DNA of 14,828 bases from the NCBI GenBank assembly GCA_012103495.1, contig WLWR01000017.1:1-14828 (forward strand), written 5' to 3'. Each line of letters begins with the position of its first letter. The first letter of the stretch is position 1. The translations under genes were made by a program, and so were the position numbers. The notes under the pieces were generated by a model. It made no database searches and was not told where the DNA came from. It saw nothing but the letters and a program-made list of their open reading frames with translations. This stretch comes from Legionellales bacterium (GTDB lineage: Bacteria; Pseudomonadota; Gammaproteobacteria; WLWR01). This document shows positions 5,883 through 12,875 of the stretch, piece after piece.

Positions 5883-6920
5883 ATGGGTGGTAAAAGTTCA
5901 TTATTTAAAGTGGTGCTCTTAGGGCTTCCTAAAAGCGGGACAACAAATGTTTTTAATCGCCTAGTGGGGGATGGTTTCTCTTCTGGAGAGGAGACGACAA
6001 CTGAACAACCGACTAGAGCTGTATTTTCTAAAATAGGAACGGTTAAACAGGAAATACAATCAGTCGAGCCTACTAATGAGTATAGGGTCAAGTATTATGA
6101 TTTTAATCGGGCGTCCCAATTGAGTGATCGCATCTATCAGGGTTGTTTAACAGAAGCTAAAGTTGTTCTGTTTTGCATGACCCCAACACAATTAAGGGCA
6201 TTTTCTTCTTTTAAACATACCCATTCAGGGATGAGTCATCAAGCAGAGTATGAGAAAAGAGATGAGTGTGATGATGCTAAAAAAAGGATAGATACCGAAA
6301 CTAAAGACGAGAAAACCGAAATAGAGGAGCAAGCTAAAAAGAGTAAAGCAGAGATGGAAACCTTATTACAACAATTATCTTCTCGAGTAAAAGAAGGTAT
6401 TAAATTAATGTTTGTGATAACGAAGAATGATATTTCTACAGAAAAAGATATTTTGAGTGGTGTTGATGCAGGTAACGGTTTTGATTTTTTAATAAAATAC
6501 ATATCTGGGGAAAAAAAGAAGTTACAGGCGATGAGTGAGTACGTAGAGGTCTCAGCTAAAGATAAGTCTGGAATAGAGGGACTCAAGTCAACCATCGCTA
6601 CAGAGTTGCGCGCTAATGAACTCATAAATCAGCATGATTCATCTCAACGAAGTCAAGTGAAATGGAAGCCAATTGCTGGAGGTCTTGCTTTTTTGATGGG
6701 GAGTGGCGGTTTAGGTTTATGGTGGGCTGCAGGATCTGGAACTTTAGCCAGTGCGGCAGCAATAGGAACGACTGTGTTTACCGTTCTTACAGCAACTGCT
6801 GTTGGTTTGACAGCATTTTGGGGAGTGGCATTATTGTTGGTAGCACTCTATTTATCATATAAACAAGAGAATCATGAATCAACAGCAAAAGATCAGGTGA
6901 CTTTATTATCACCTCAATAA
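5883..6920 (+). CDS. Membrane-anchored Ras-like GTPase-fold protein with altered P-loop
   Basis: A 345-residue protein. The order of elements is that of a small GTPase: strand 1 FKVVLLG and a P-loop at 14-21, a threonine-rich switch-I region at 38-44, strand 3 ending in Asp73 (YYDFNR in place of DxxG), strand 4 AKVVLFCMT at 92-100, the G4 motif TKND at 180-183 and the G5 motif SAK at 224-226, then GIEGLKSTI. Residues 118-168 are a highly charged insertion predicted as coiled coil. Residues 263-325 are glycine- and alanine-rich hydrophobic segments, enough for two membrane passes, with a short polar tail. The P-loop reads GLPKSGTT: the lysine expected at position 20 (GxxxxGK[ST]) is Thr, with a Lys three residues earlier. 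Nucleotide binding and hydrolysis are therefore uncertain. AGGGG lies 11 bases before the ATG. The gene is AT-richer than glnA next to it, in keeping with acquisition or lineage-specific origin. Cellular role unknown. Confidence 0.7.
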   Translation: MGGKSSLFKVVLLGLPKSGTTNVFNRLVGDGFSSGEETTTEQPTRAVFSKIGTVKQEIQSVEPTNEYRVKYYDFNRASQLSDRIYQGCLTEAKVVLFCMTPTQLRAFSSFKHTHSGMSHQAEYEKRDECDDAKKRIDTETKDEKTEIEEQAKKSKAEMETLLQQLSSRVKEGIKLMFVITKNDISTEKDILSGVDAGNGFDFLIKYISGEKKKLQAMSEYVEVSAKDKSGIEGLKSTIATELRANELINQHDSSQRSQVKWKPIAGGLAFLMGSGGLGLWWAAGSGTLASAAAIGTTVFTVLTATAVGLTAFWGVALLLVALYLSYKQENHESTAKDQVTLLSPQ

Positions 6921-6948
6921 GATATGAAAAAAGATAGTTTTGACACAA

Positions 6949-8307
6949 TTAGCTGTACAGCGCATGTGCAAAAATCAAAACAATCACTAAGGGTGATAAA
7001 ATCCCCAGCAATCCTCGTAAAATGATAAGTGACCATCGATGGCGCCAATGAAGTTCGTGCGCAAGTGAGGTTTGATTAAACCGCCAGGCGATGAAAATTG
7101 AAATGCACAAACCACCCAACGGTAACATTAAATTGGCAGTCAAAAAATCGACGGATTCAAAAAAATTAAAATCAAGCACTTCAAAATTCTGCCAATGATT
7201 GAAAGATAAAACAGTGCCCAAACCAATAAACCAAGCAGTAAAACACGTTAAACCAGCGGCAATGGTACGGCGTAAGCGAAAGCGTTCAATCAAAAAGGCA
7301 ACGGTTGGTTCCAGCAATGAAATCACCGAAGTAAATGCGGCAAACACCAACATAATAAAAAACAACGTTCCCACCAAACGTCCCAATGGCATTTGACCAA
7401 AAGCAATCGGCAGTGTTTCAAAAATCAATCCGGGCCCTTGGGCTGGATCCAAATGATAAGCAAATACGATGGGAAAGATTGCCAGTCCGGAAACAAGGGC
7501 TATTAAAGTATCGGCGCCAGCGATGAAACAAGAAACTCGAGGAATCGAAACCCGCGTCGGTACATAAGCACCGTACATCATGATGCTGCCAGTGGCGATG
7601 CTCAAGGTGAAAAATGCTTGACCCAACGCCAACAACACACCTTGAGTGGTTAATTTAGAAAAGTCAGGTGCGAATAAAAATTGAAATCCTTGGCGAAAGT
7701 CACCCATGTAAGCGGCATAACCGACTATGATGATTAACAGTATCAACATGGTTGGAAACATCAACCACACTGAACGTTCCAAACCACGCTCAACACCCAA
7801 ACCAATGGCGATGGTCGACCCTATCAAAATAAAGCTATGCCAGAGTATTAATTTCCACGGATTGCTGACCAAGTTGGCGAACAATTGTTGAATGGCTTGT
7901 GGGGAGGCGTCGGCAAAATGGTTCAAGGCAGCTTGATACGCGTAGTCCAACGCCCAACCGGCGATGACACTGTAATAAGTGACAATCAAAAATCCTGCGG
8001 CAATGATCAAGCCCCCCACCCATTGCCAGTGGCGGCTATGGTGTCCAGTAATGGCATTGTAACGCATGCTAAATGCTGGATTTTGACGTCCACGACGTCC
8101 AAGGGTAATTTCCGCCATTAATAAAGGAATACCGATGAGGATCACACACAGCAAATAAACCAACACAAATGCACCACCTCCGTTAGCGCCTGCCATGTAG
8201 GGGAATTTCCAAATATTTCCCAATCCCACAGCAGCGGCTGTTGCCGCCAGGGTGAATGCTAAACCGGAAGACCATTGCCCATGTAAACTTTTGGGGGGAT
8301 CATTCAT
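6949..8307 (-). CDS. Sodium-dependent transporter, SNF/NSS family (LeuT/MhsT fold)
   Basis: A 452-residue inner-membrane protein with about eleven or twelve hydrophobic segments. The family signature is at the N-terminus: GLAFTLAATAAAVGLGNIWK and FPYMAGANGGGAF at 15-47 (broken TM1 and sodium sites), then PLLMAEITLGRRG at 61-73. Residues around TGSIMMYGAYV match the unwound TM6 region. Bacterial members carry amino acids (leucine, tryptophan, tyrosine and others) into the cell by sodium symport; the substrate here cannot be told. The ATG at 8307 is preceded by AGGA with 8-base spacing. It converges on the GTPase-like gene with a 28-base gap. Confidence 0.93.
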   Translation of the reverse strand: MNDPPKSLHGQWSSGLAFTLAATAAAVGLGNIWKFPYMAGANGGGAFVLVYLLCVILIGIPLLMAEITLGRRGRQNPAFSMRYNAITGHHSRHWQWVGGLIIAAGFLIVTYYSVIAGWALDYAYQAALNHFADASPQAIQQLFANLVSNPWKLILWHSFILIGSTIAIGLGVERGLERSVWLMFPTMLILLIIIVGYAAYMGDFRQGFQFLFAPDFSKLTTQGVLLALGQAFFTLSIATGSIMMYGAYVPTRVSIPRVSCFIAGADTLIALVSGLAIFPIVFAYHLDPAQGPGLIFETLPIAFGQMPLGRLVGTLFFIMLVFAAFTSVISLLEPTVAFLIERFRLRRTIAAGLTCFTAWFIGLGTVLSFNHWQNFEVLDFNFFESVDFLTANLMLPLGGLCISIFIAWRFNQTSLAHELHWRHRWSLIILRGLLGILSPLVIVLIFAHALYS

Positions 8308-8345
8308 GCAAACGATCCTAATTTTTTTCTATGATTCTATGAACA

Positions 8346-8351
8346 ATTATA
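8346..8351 (-). promoter_or_regulatory. Probable -10 box of the SNF transporter gene
   Basis: On the minus strand a perfect TATAAT lies 38 bases before the ATG. No recognisable -35 box is present at 16-18 bases. The gap to the divergent xthA is only 83 bases, so both promoters must share this stretch. Confidence 0.35.
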
Positions 8352-8390
8352 GGAAAATTTACCCTTCAACCCACTAACAGAGCAAACGTG

Positions 8391-9158
8391 ATGAAAATTG
8401 CAACGTGGAATGTGAATTCTATTAAAGTACGATTGCCACAGGTACTCACTTGGTTGGACAGTGCACAGCCGGATATTTTGGCGCTGCAAGAATTGAAAGT
8501 CACTAATGAAAATTTTCCGGAGCAAGCGATCCTCGAAGCAGGGTATCAAGTGGTGTATGCCGGCCAAAAAACTTATAATGGGGTAGCCATCCTCAGCCGT
8601 CACTCGGCACAAGCGGTGCTTACCGACATTCCAACACTCGTCGATCCACAACGACGCATTTTAGTGGCGAGCATTGGCGATGTGCGAGTGATTAATTTAT
8701 ACGTGCCTAATGGCCAAAGTATCGATTCTCCCAAGTTTGCTTATAAATTGGATTGGTTGGCTAAGGTTGGAGAATTTATTCAGCAACAGTTAACCCATCA
8801 TCCACGCTTGGTGGTGTTAGGGGATTTTAATATCGCACCGATGGATCAAGATGTGCACGATCCCGCGGCGTGGGAGGGAAGCGTTCTGGTTAGTGAGCCG
8901 GAACGTCAGACCTTTGCCGATTGGTTAGCATTGGGTTTGGTCGACAGTTTTCGTTTGTTTGATCAAGCTGAACGCAGCTTTTCTTGGTGGGATTACCGAC
9001 AACTGGCGTTTCGTCGCAATCGTGGTTTGCGCATCGACCATATTTTGGTTAGCCAAGCGTTGGTGAGCCAATGCCGCACTTGTTATATTGATAAAGAACC
9101 CCGTCGCTGGGAGCGGCCATCCGATCATACGTTGGTGGTTGCCGAGTTTGATGAATAA
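8391..9158 (+). CDS. xthA: Exodeoxyribonuclease III
   Basis: AP endonuclease and 3'-5' exonuclease of base-excision repair, of the endonuclease/exonuclease/phosphatase superfamily. At 255 residues it is slightly shorter than the E. coli enzyme. Catalytic positions are all visible: Asn7 in WNVNS, Glu34 in LQELK, Tyr104 in YVPNG, Asp145 and Asn147 in GDFNIAP, Asp216 in RIDHILV and His246 in PSDHT. WWDYR near 199-203 is the usual DNA-contact motif. The start is the ATG at 8391; a GTG directly before it (8388) is also in frame but gives no better spacing, and the ribosome binding site is weak. It is divergent from the transporter gene. It acts in the same process as the Mpg glycosylase 1.6 kb downstream, which creates the abasic sites this enzyme cuts. 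Confidence 0.95.
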   Translation: MKIATWNVNSIKVRLPQVLTWLDSAQPDILALQELKVTNENFPEQAILEAGYQVVYAGQKTYNGVAILSRHSAQAVLTDIPTLVDPQRRILVASIGDVRVINLYVPNGQSIDSPKFAYKLDWLAKVGEFIQQQLTHHPRLVVLGDFNIAPMDQDVHDPAAWEGSVLVSEPERQTFADWLALGLVDSFRLFDQAERSFSWWDYRQLAFRRNRGLRIDHILVSQALVSQCRTCYIDKEPRRWERPSDHTLVVAEFDE

Positions 9159-9268
9159 TCGTTGACCGGTGAGATTGGCTCGGGTAGTATTGGCGCCTCT
9201 TTTTATGGTCGGTTACCTAATTAGTAGCTGGCGATTGATGTCTTATTCTAGGTAAAGGTAATTCGTGT

Positions 9269-9511
9269 ATGAAAGCAGATATTCATCCCACTTATACAGA
9301 AACCAAGGTAACTTGCAGTTGTGGCAATACATTTGCCACCCGATCCACAGGTGATCAAGAGTTGCAAATTGAAGTGTGTGCTAAGTGCCATCCATTTTAT
9401 ACCGGTAAGCAAAAATTGTTGGATACCGCTGGCCGAGTGGAAAAATTTAGGAAGAGATATGGGCAAGCACGCAACAGCCAAGTCAAAGACACTGAACAAA
9501 AAAACGATTAA
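9269..9511 (+). CDS. rpmE: 50S ribosomal protein L31, zinc-binding type
   Basis: An 80-residue protein of the large ribosomal subunit. It is the zinc-containing (C+) form: Cys16, Cys18, Cys37 and Cys40 supply the metal site (CSC and CAKC). MKADIHPTY at the start and CHPFYTGKQK at 40-49 are L31 hallmarks. The C-terminal ten or so residues are a polar tail. AAAGG at 9254-9258 precedes the ATG by 10 bases. The zinc form often has a zinc-free paralogue used during zinc starvation; none is in this window. The malic enzyme gene follows 16 bases later, so the two are probably co-transcribed. Confidence 0.96.
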   Translation: MKADIHPTYTETKVTCSCGNTFATRSTGDQELQIEVCAKCHPFYTGKQKLLDTAGRVEKFRKRYGQARNSQVKDTEQKND

Positions 9512-9514
9512 TTC

Positions 9515-9519
9515 GAGGG
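9515..9519 (+). promoter_or_regulatory. Ribosome binding site that sets the malic enzyme start at TTG
   Basis: GAGGG lies 8 bases before the in-frame TTG at 9528, and only 2 bases before a GTG at 9522. Homologues begin just at this point of the protein, which supports TTG as the start codon. Confidence 0.6.
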
Positions 9520-9527
9520 CTGTGCTG

Positions 9528-10760
9528 TTGAAAAATAATGAAGAATTACGTCAAGCCGCACTTGACTATCATGAGAAGCCCAAGCCTGGCAAATTGGGAA
9601 TTGCCTTAACCAAACCAACCGCATCACAAAGAGATTTATCGCTGGCTTATACGCCGGGCGTTGCTCAACCGGTGTTGGCGATTGCCCAAGATGCGAACAG
9701 CGCTTATCGTTATACCTCCAAAGGCAATTTAGTGGCGGTCATGACCAATGGGTCGGCGGTGCTCGGCTTGGGCAATGTGGGTGCATTGGCCGGCAAACCC
9801 GTGATGGAAGGCAAAGCCGTCTTATTCAAAATGTTTGCGGATATTGATGTGTTTGACATTGAAATTGATGCTGACGATCCTGCCGATTTTATCAATACAG
9901 CTAAGCGCATTGCTCCAACCTTTGGTGGGATTAATTTAGAAGATATTAAAGCGCCGGAATGTTTTGAAATTGAGCGTGCTTTACGCAATCAATTAGACAT
10001 TCCTGTATTTCATGATGATCAACATGGCACCGCAATCATTGTCGCCGCTGGTTTATTAAATGCGGTGGAGTTGCAGGGCAAACAATTAAGTGATTGCAAA
10101 ATTGTTTGTGTCGGTGCAGGCGCTGCAGGCATTGCCACCATGCGTTTGTTGGTGGATGTGGGTGCGAAAAAAGAAAATTTATATTTATTGGATAGTAAAG
10201 GGCTGGTTTGCACTACCCGCTCGGATTTGAACACTTATAAGTTCGCATTTGCTCAAGATGAGCAACCGCAAGATTTAGCGCAAGTCTTGCAAGGTGCCGA
10301 TGTATTTATTGGTGTTGCGAAACCAGATTTGGTCACCGAAGCGATGTTGCAATCGATGGCGGATAAACCCATTGTATTTGCTTTATCCAATCCTGATCCG
10401 GAAATTCGTCCTGAGTTAGCACATCAAGTGCGTCAAGATGTGATTATTGCAACTGGACGCAGTGATTACCCCAATCAAGTCAACAATGTTTTGTGTTTTC
10501 CTTACATTTTCCGCGGAGCGCTGGATGTGCGTGCGACCTGCATTAATAAAGACATGCAAATTGCTGCGGTGGAGGCATTGCGTCAATTGGCACATGAGCC
10601 GGTTCCTGAGCAAGTATTGGCTGCGTATTCGTTAACCGAAGCATTGCATTTTGGACCTGATTACATTATTCCCAAACCATTGGATCCTCGTTTGCGTGAA
10701 AAAGTGTCTCATGCGGTGGCACAAGCGGCGATTGCCAGTGGAGTCAGTCGTACAGAATAA
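9528..10760 (+). CDS. Malic enzyme (oxaloacetate-decarboxylating malate dehydrogenase), short form
   Basis: Converts malate to pyruvate and CO2 with reduction of NAD or NADP. From the TTG start it has 410 residues: the catalytic and dinucleotide domains only, without the C-terminal phosphotransacetylase-like domain of the 750-residue MaeB enzymes. Motifs seen: LAYTPGVAQP at 39-48, LGLGNVGALAGKPVMEGKA at 79-97, FADIDVFDIEID at 103-114, INLEDIKAPECFEIE at 135-149, HDDQHGTAI at 162-170, the Rossmann loop GAGAAG at 196-201 and SNPDPEI at 287-293. Cofactor preference is not decided here. The frame stays open upstream through rpmE, but that part is a shadow of rpmE. mpg starts two bases after the stop, suggesting coupled translation. 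Confidence 0.95.
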   Translation: MKNNEELRQAALDYHEKPKPGKLGIALTKPTASQRDLSLAYTPGVAQPVLAIAQDANSAYRYTSKGNLVAVMTNGSAVLGLGNVGALAGKPVMEGKAVLFKMFADIDVFDIEIDADDPADFINTAKRIAPTFGGINLEDIKAPECFEIERALRNQLDIPVFHDDQHGTAIIVAAGLLNAVELQGKQLSDCKIVCVGAGAAGIATMRLLVDVGAKKENLYLLDSKGLVCTTRSDLNTYKFAFAQDEQPQDLAQVLQGADVFIGVAKPDLVTEAMLQSMADKPIVFALSNPDPEIRPELAHQVRQDVIIATGRSDYPNQVNNVLCFPYIFRGALDVRATCINKDMQIAAVEALRQLAHEPVPEQVLAAYSLTEALHFGPDYIIPKPLDPRLREKVSHAVAQAAIASGVSRTE

Positions 10761-10762
10761 CG

Positions 10763-11428
10763 ATGCTAACGTCGGTGTTTTTTGAACAAGATGCACAATC
10801 ATTAGCGCGAGTATTATTGGGAAAAGTTCTATGGGTGCGCCAACAAACGCAATGGTTGGCTGCCCAAATTATTGAAACTGAAGCTTATTATCAAGCTGAA
10901 AAAGCCAGTCACGCCTCGTTAGGGTATACCGAAAAACGCAAAGCACTGTTTATGCCTGCCGGTACAATTTATATGTATTATGCGCGTGGTGGTGACTCAT
11001 TCAATATCAGTGCACAAGGCGAAGGAAATGCCGTGTTGATCAAATCGGCGGTGCCTTGGCGCGATCATCCAGCTGCGGATGCGATGTTGGCAACCATGCA
11101 ACGTTTGAATCCACCGGCCAATGGCATCGGTCAACGTCCGTGGCAGCGTTTATGTGCTGGTCAAACATTGCTATGCAAAGCGTTGGGGTTGACTGTGCGT
11201 GAATGGGATCAACAAACGTTTCAGCGCGATACATTTTATATTGCGGATCAAGGTTATGATCCGACTCATATCATTCGAACCACTCGCTTGGGGATTCCAA
11301 CCGGACGTGATGAACAATTGTGGTATCGGTTTATTGATCATCAGCACGCAGCTTATTGCACCAGCAATCCGTTGACCAGGCGTAACTGGCGAGCATTTCA
11401 CGATTATTTGATTGAATCGAGGGTGTGA
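10763..11428 (+). CDS. mpg: DNA-3-methyladenine glycosylase (AAG/MPG family)
   Basis: Removes alkylated purines from DNA as the first step of base-excision repair; the abasic product is a substrate for ExoIII, coded nearby. The 221-residue length fits the family. Visible motifs: IIETEAYYQAEKASHASLGY at 36-55, with the glutamate of ETEAY as the expected catalytic residue, RKALFMPAGTIYMYY at 59-73 and VLIKSAVPW at 91-99. The usual YGMHxCLN segment is YARGGDSFNIS here, a variant also seen in gammaproteobacterial members as far as I recall. It starts two bases after the malic enzyme stop without its own clear ribosome binding site, so it is probably translated by coupling. Confidence 0.92.
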   Translation: MLTSVFFEQDAQSLARVLLGKVLWVRQQTQWLAAQIIETEAYYQAEKASHASLGYTEKRKALFMPAGTIYMYYARGGDSFNISAQGEGNAVLIKSAVPWRDHPAADAMLATMQRLNPPANGIGQRPWQRLCAGQTLLCKALGLTVREWDQQTFQRDTFYIADQGYDPTHIIRTTRLGIPTGRDEQLWYRFIDHQHAAYCTSNPLTRRNWRAFHDYLIESRV

Positions 11429-12034
11429 TTAAGAAGGATCGTTTTTATCATGGTTGGAATCAATCTTGCTCTCACTGCCTTCAATGAGACGAGTAATGTT
11501 ACTCCAATGCATCAACAGTACCAGCAGACTGATCATGAATAGCGGAATGAAATAGGGTTTGTTGGTGATCAATAAACTCAGCCAGGGAGCACACAACAAT
11601 GCAATGAGTGAAGCGGCGGATGCGTAACGGGAAAATTTGGCTATCGCAAGCCAAATCAAAGCGACCACGGCGCCTAAAATGACATTCAACCCAATCATAG
11701 CGCCCAAAGCGGTGGCGACGCCTTTGCCACCTTTGAGTTGGTAAAAGATAGGAAAAATATGGCCCAATACGGCTGCCAGCCCGACAAACCCCAATGCTAA
11801 ATCACTGACGCCTAACAACCGGGCCAGTCCAACCGCCAATAAGCCTTTGCCCAAATCACCGACCAGTACCCAAGTAGCAGCGGATTTGCCCCCCAATCGC
11901 AATACATTGGTCGCGCCAGCATTTTGTGAACCTTGAGTTCTGGGATCGGGCAATCCGCGTAATCGACATACCAGAATCGCTGTGGAAAACGATCCGATTA
12001 AATATGCCACAATGAGTAAGATAAAAGTCAGCAT
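11429..12034 (-). CDS. plsY: Glycerol-3-phosphate acyltransferase PlsY
   Basis: Inner-membrane enzyme that transfers the acyl group of acyl-phosphate to glycerol-3-phosphate, giving lysophosphatidic acid, the first step of phospholipid synthesis in the PlsX/PlsY route. It has 201 residues with about five membrane segments. The three family motifs are seen: GSFSTAILVCR at 14-24, GSQNAGATNVLRLGGK at 35-50 and GHIFPIFYQLKGGKGVAT near 91-108. A hydrophilic tail of about 20 residues ends the protein. Its stop codon abuts that of mpg with no base between, so no separate terminator fits there. It diverges from orn across a 244-base gap. The partner plsX is not in the window. Confidence 0.95.
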   Translation of the reverse strand: MLTFILLIVAYLIGSFSTAILVCRLRGLPDPRTQGSQNAGATNVLRLGGKSAATWVLVGDLGKGLLAVGLARLLGVSDLALGFVGLAAVLGHIFPIFYQLKGGKGVATALGAMIGLNVILGAVVALIWLAIAKFSRYASAASLIALLCAPWLSLLITNKPYFIPLFMISLLVLLMHWSNITRLIEGSESKIDSNHDKNDPS

Positions 12035-12278
12035 GATTTGTTTCTTGTTGATTTATTCCAATGTTTTTGCGATTCTCAATCCGATCAGTACAAAGGTTTT
12101 AAGCACAGATGCTCGTAAAAACGGTGTAATTACCAAACAGCCGTTCAAGAATAGCGTAATCCATTTAACTTGCCCAGAGAATTTGCATCGTCGGCCTGCA
12201 CCGGTCAATTTCACATCGAGTTTTGTTGGCTTGGGTGCTAAAATTCGCAGGGTTGCTAATAGAAAAGGCGAAGAAACC
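12035..12278. other. Divergent intergenic region between plsY and orn
   Basis: These 244 bases hold the promoters of plsY and orn, but I cannot name convincing boxes. The plus-strand frame of orn remains open through the whole gap and into plsY, but orn family length and the MSSSSRNLIWIDLEMTG beginning put the start at 12279. No RNA gene or repeat was seen. Confidence 0.5.
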
Positions 12279-12827
12279 ATGAGTTCATCAAGTCGCAATC
12301 TCATTTGGATTGATTTAGAAATGACTGGCTTGGATATCACTTGCGAACGCATTATTGAGATGGCCACCATTGTTACCGACAGTGAGTTGAATATTCTTGC
12401 GCAAGGACCTGTGTTGGCTATTCATCAATCCAATGCATTGTTGGCGGCGATGGGAGATTGGTGTACTCAGCAGCATCAAGCCTCTGGATTGGTCGAGCGT
12501 GTGCATGCCAGCCATGTGACTGAGTCACAAGCCGAGCAAGCGACGTTGGAATTTTTAAAACAATATGTTCCTATTCATAAATCACCGATGTGTGGTAACA
12601 GCGTACATCAGGATCGATTGTTTTTGAAAAAATACATGCCAGAATTGGAAGCTTATTTTCATTATCGCAACATTGACGTTAGTACATTTAAAGAATTGGC
12701 GCGTCGATGGAAACCAGATCTTTATAAAGGTTTTTCGAAACAATCCAAGCATTTGGCATTGGCCGATATTCAAGATTCCATCGAAGAGTTGCGTTACTAT
12801 CGTGATAAATTATTTGGCTGTTTGTGA
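12279..12827 (+). CDS. orn: Oligoribonuclease
   Basis: 3'-5' exoribonuclease that degrades di- to pentaribonucleotides, including pGpG from cyclic-di-GMP turnover; essential in many gammaproteobacteria. It has 182 residues, the usual length. The DEDDh catalytic set is complete: Asp12 and Glu14 in WIDLEMTGLD, Asp112 in NSVHQDRLFL, His158 and Asp163 in KHLALADIQDSI. The start was chosen from the family beginning (LIWIDLEMTG within the first 17 residues). AAGG lies about 10 bases before the ATG. An in-frame extension upstream of nearly 100 codons is open but has no homologous counterpart. The gene stands alone, divergent from plsY. Confidence 0.96.
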   Translation: MSSSSRNLIWIDLEMTGLDITCERIIEMATIVTDSELNILAQGPVLAIHQSNALLAAMGDWCTQQHQASGLVERVHASHVTESQAEQATLEFLKQYVPIHKSPMCGNSVHQDRLFLKKYMPELEAYFHYRNIDVSTFKELARRWKPDLYKGFSKQSKHLALADIQDSIEELRYYRDKLFGCL

Positions 12828-12844
12828 ACATAAATCGCTATAAT
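12814..12844 (+). promoter_or_regulatory. Promoter for the 233-residue orphan gene
   Basis: A perfect TATAAT at 12839-12844, 31 bases before the TTG start, sits just after the orn stop. TTGGCT at 12814-12819, inside the end of orn, is a possible -35 box with a rather long 19-base spacer. Confidence 0.4.
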
Positions 12845-12863
12845 GTGATCGAACGATGCTGTT

Positions 12864-12868
12864 AGGAG
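12864..12868 (+). promoter_or_regulatory. Ribosome binding site supporting a TTG start
   Basis: AGGAG lies 7 bases before TTG at 12876. The ATG at 12871 is in another frame, too close to the site, and runs into a stop after about twenty codons. Confidence 0.6.
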
Positions 12869-12875
12869 AAATGTT

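Noticed and set aside
6239..6625. A 128-codon minus-strand frame inside the GTPase-like gene
   Set aside because: It is the reverse shadow of the Lys/Glu-rich coiled-coil part, giving a Ser/Phe/Leu-rich peptide without family features or ribosome binding site.
5883..6920. PAPS sulfotransferase assignment from the PKSGTT loop
   Set aside because: The Arg of the 3'-phosphate motif is absent, and TKND and SAK motifs in proper order fit a Ras-like GTPase; kept as a finding only.
8337..8651. A 104-codon minus-strand frame opposite the xthA start
   Set aside because: It is antisense to a firmly identified gene, and its peptide has no domain pattern.
9321..9527. Upstream extension of the malic enzyme frame
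   Set aside because: It overlaps rpmE in another frame, and the peptide does not resemble malic enzymes; family start and ribosome binding site point to 9528.
11982..12278. In-frame upstream extension of orn by 99 codons
   Set aside because: Oligoribonucleases are about 180 residues and begin near LIWIDLEMTG; the extension overlaps plsY and lacks homologous pattern.
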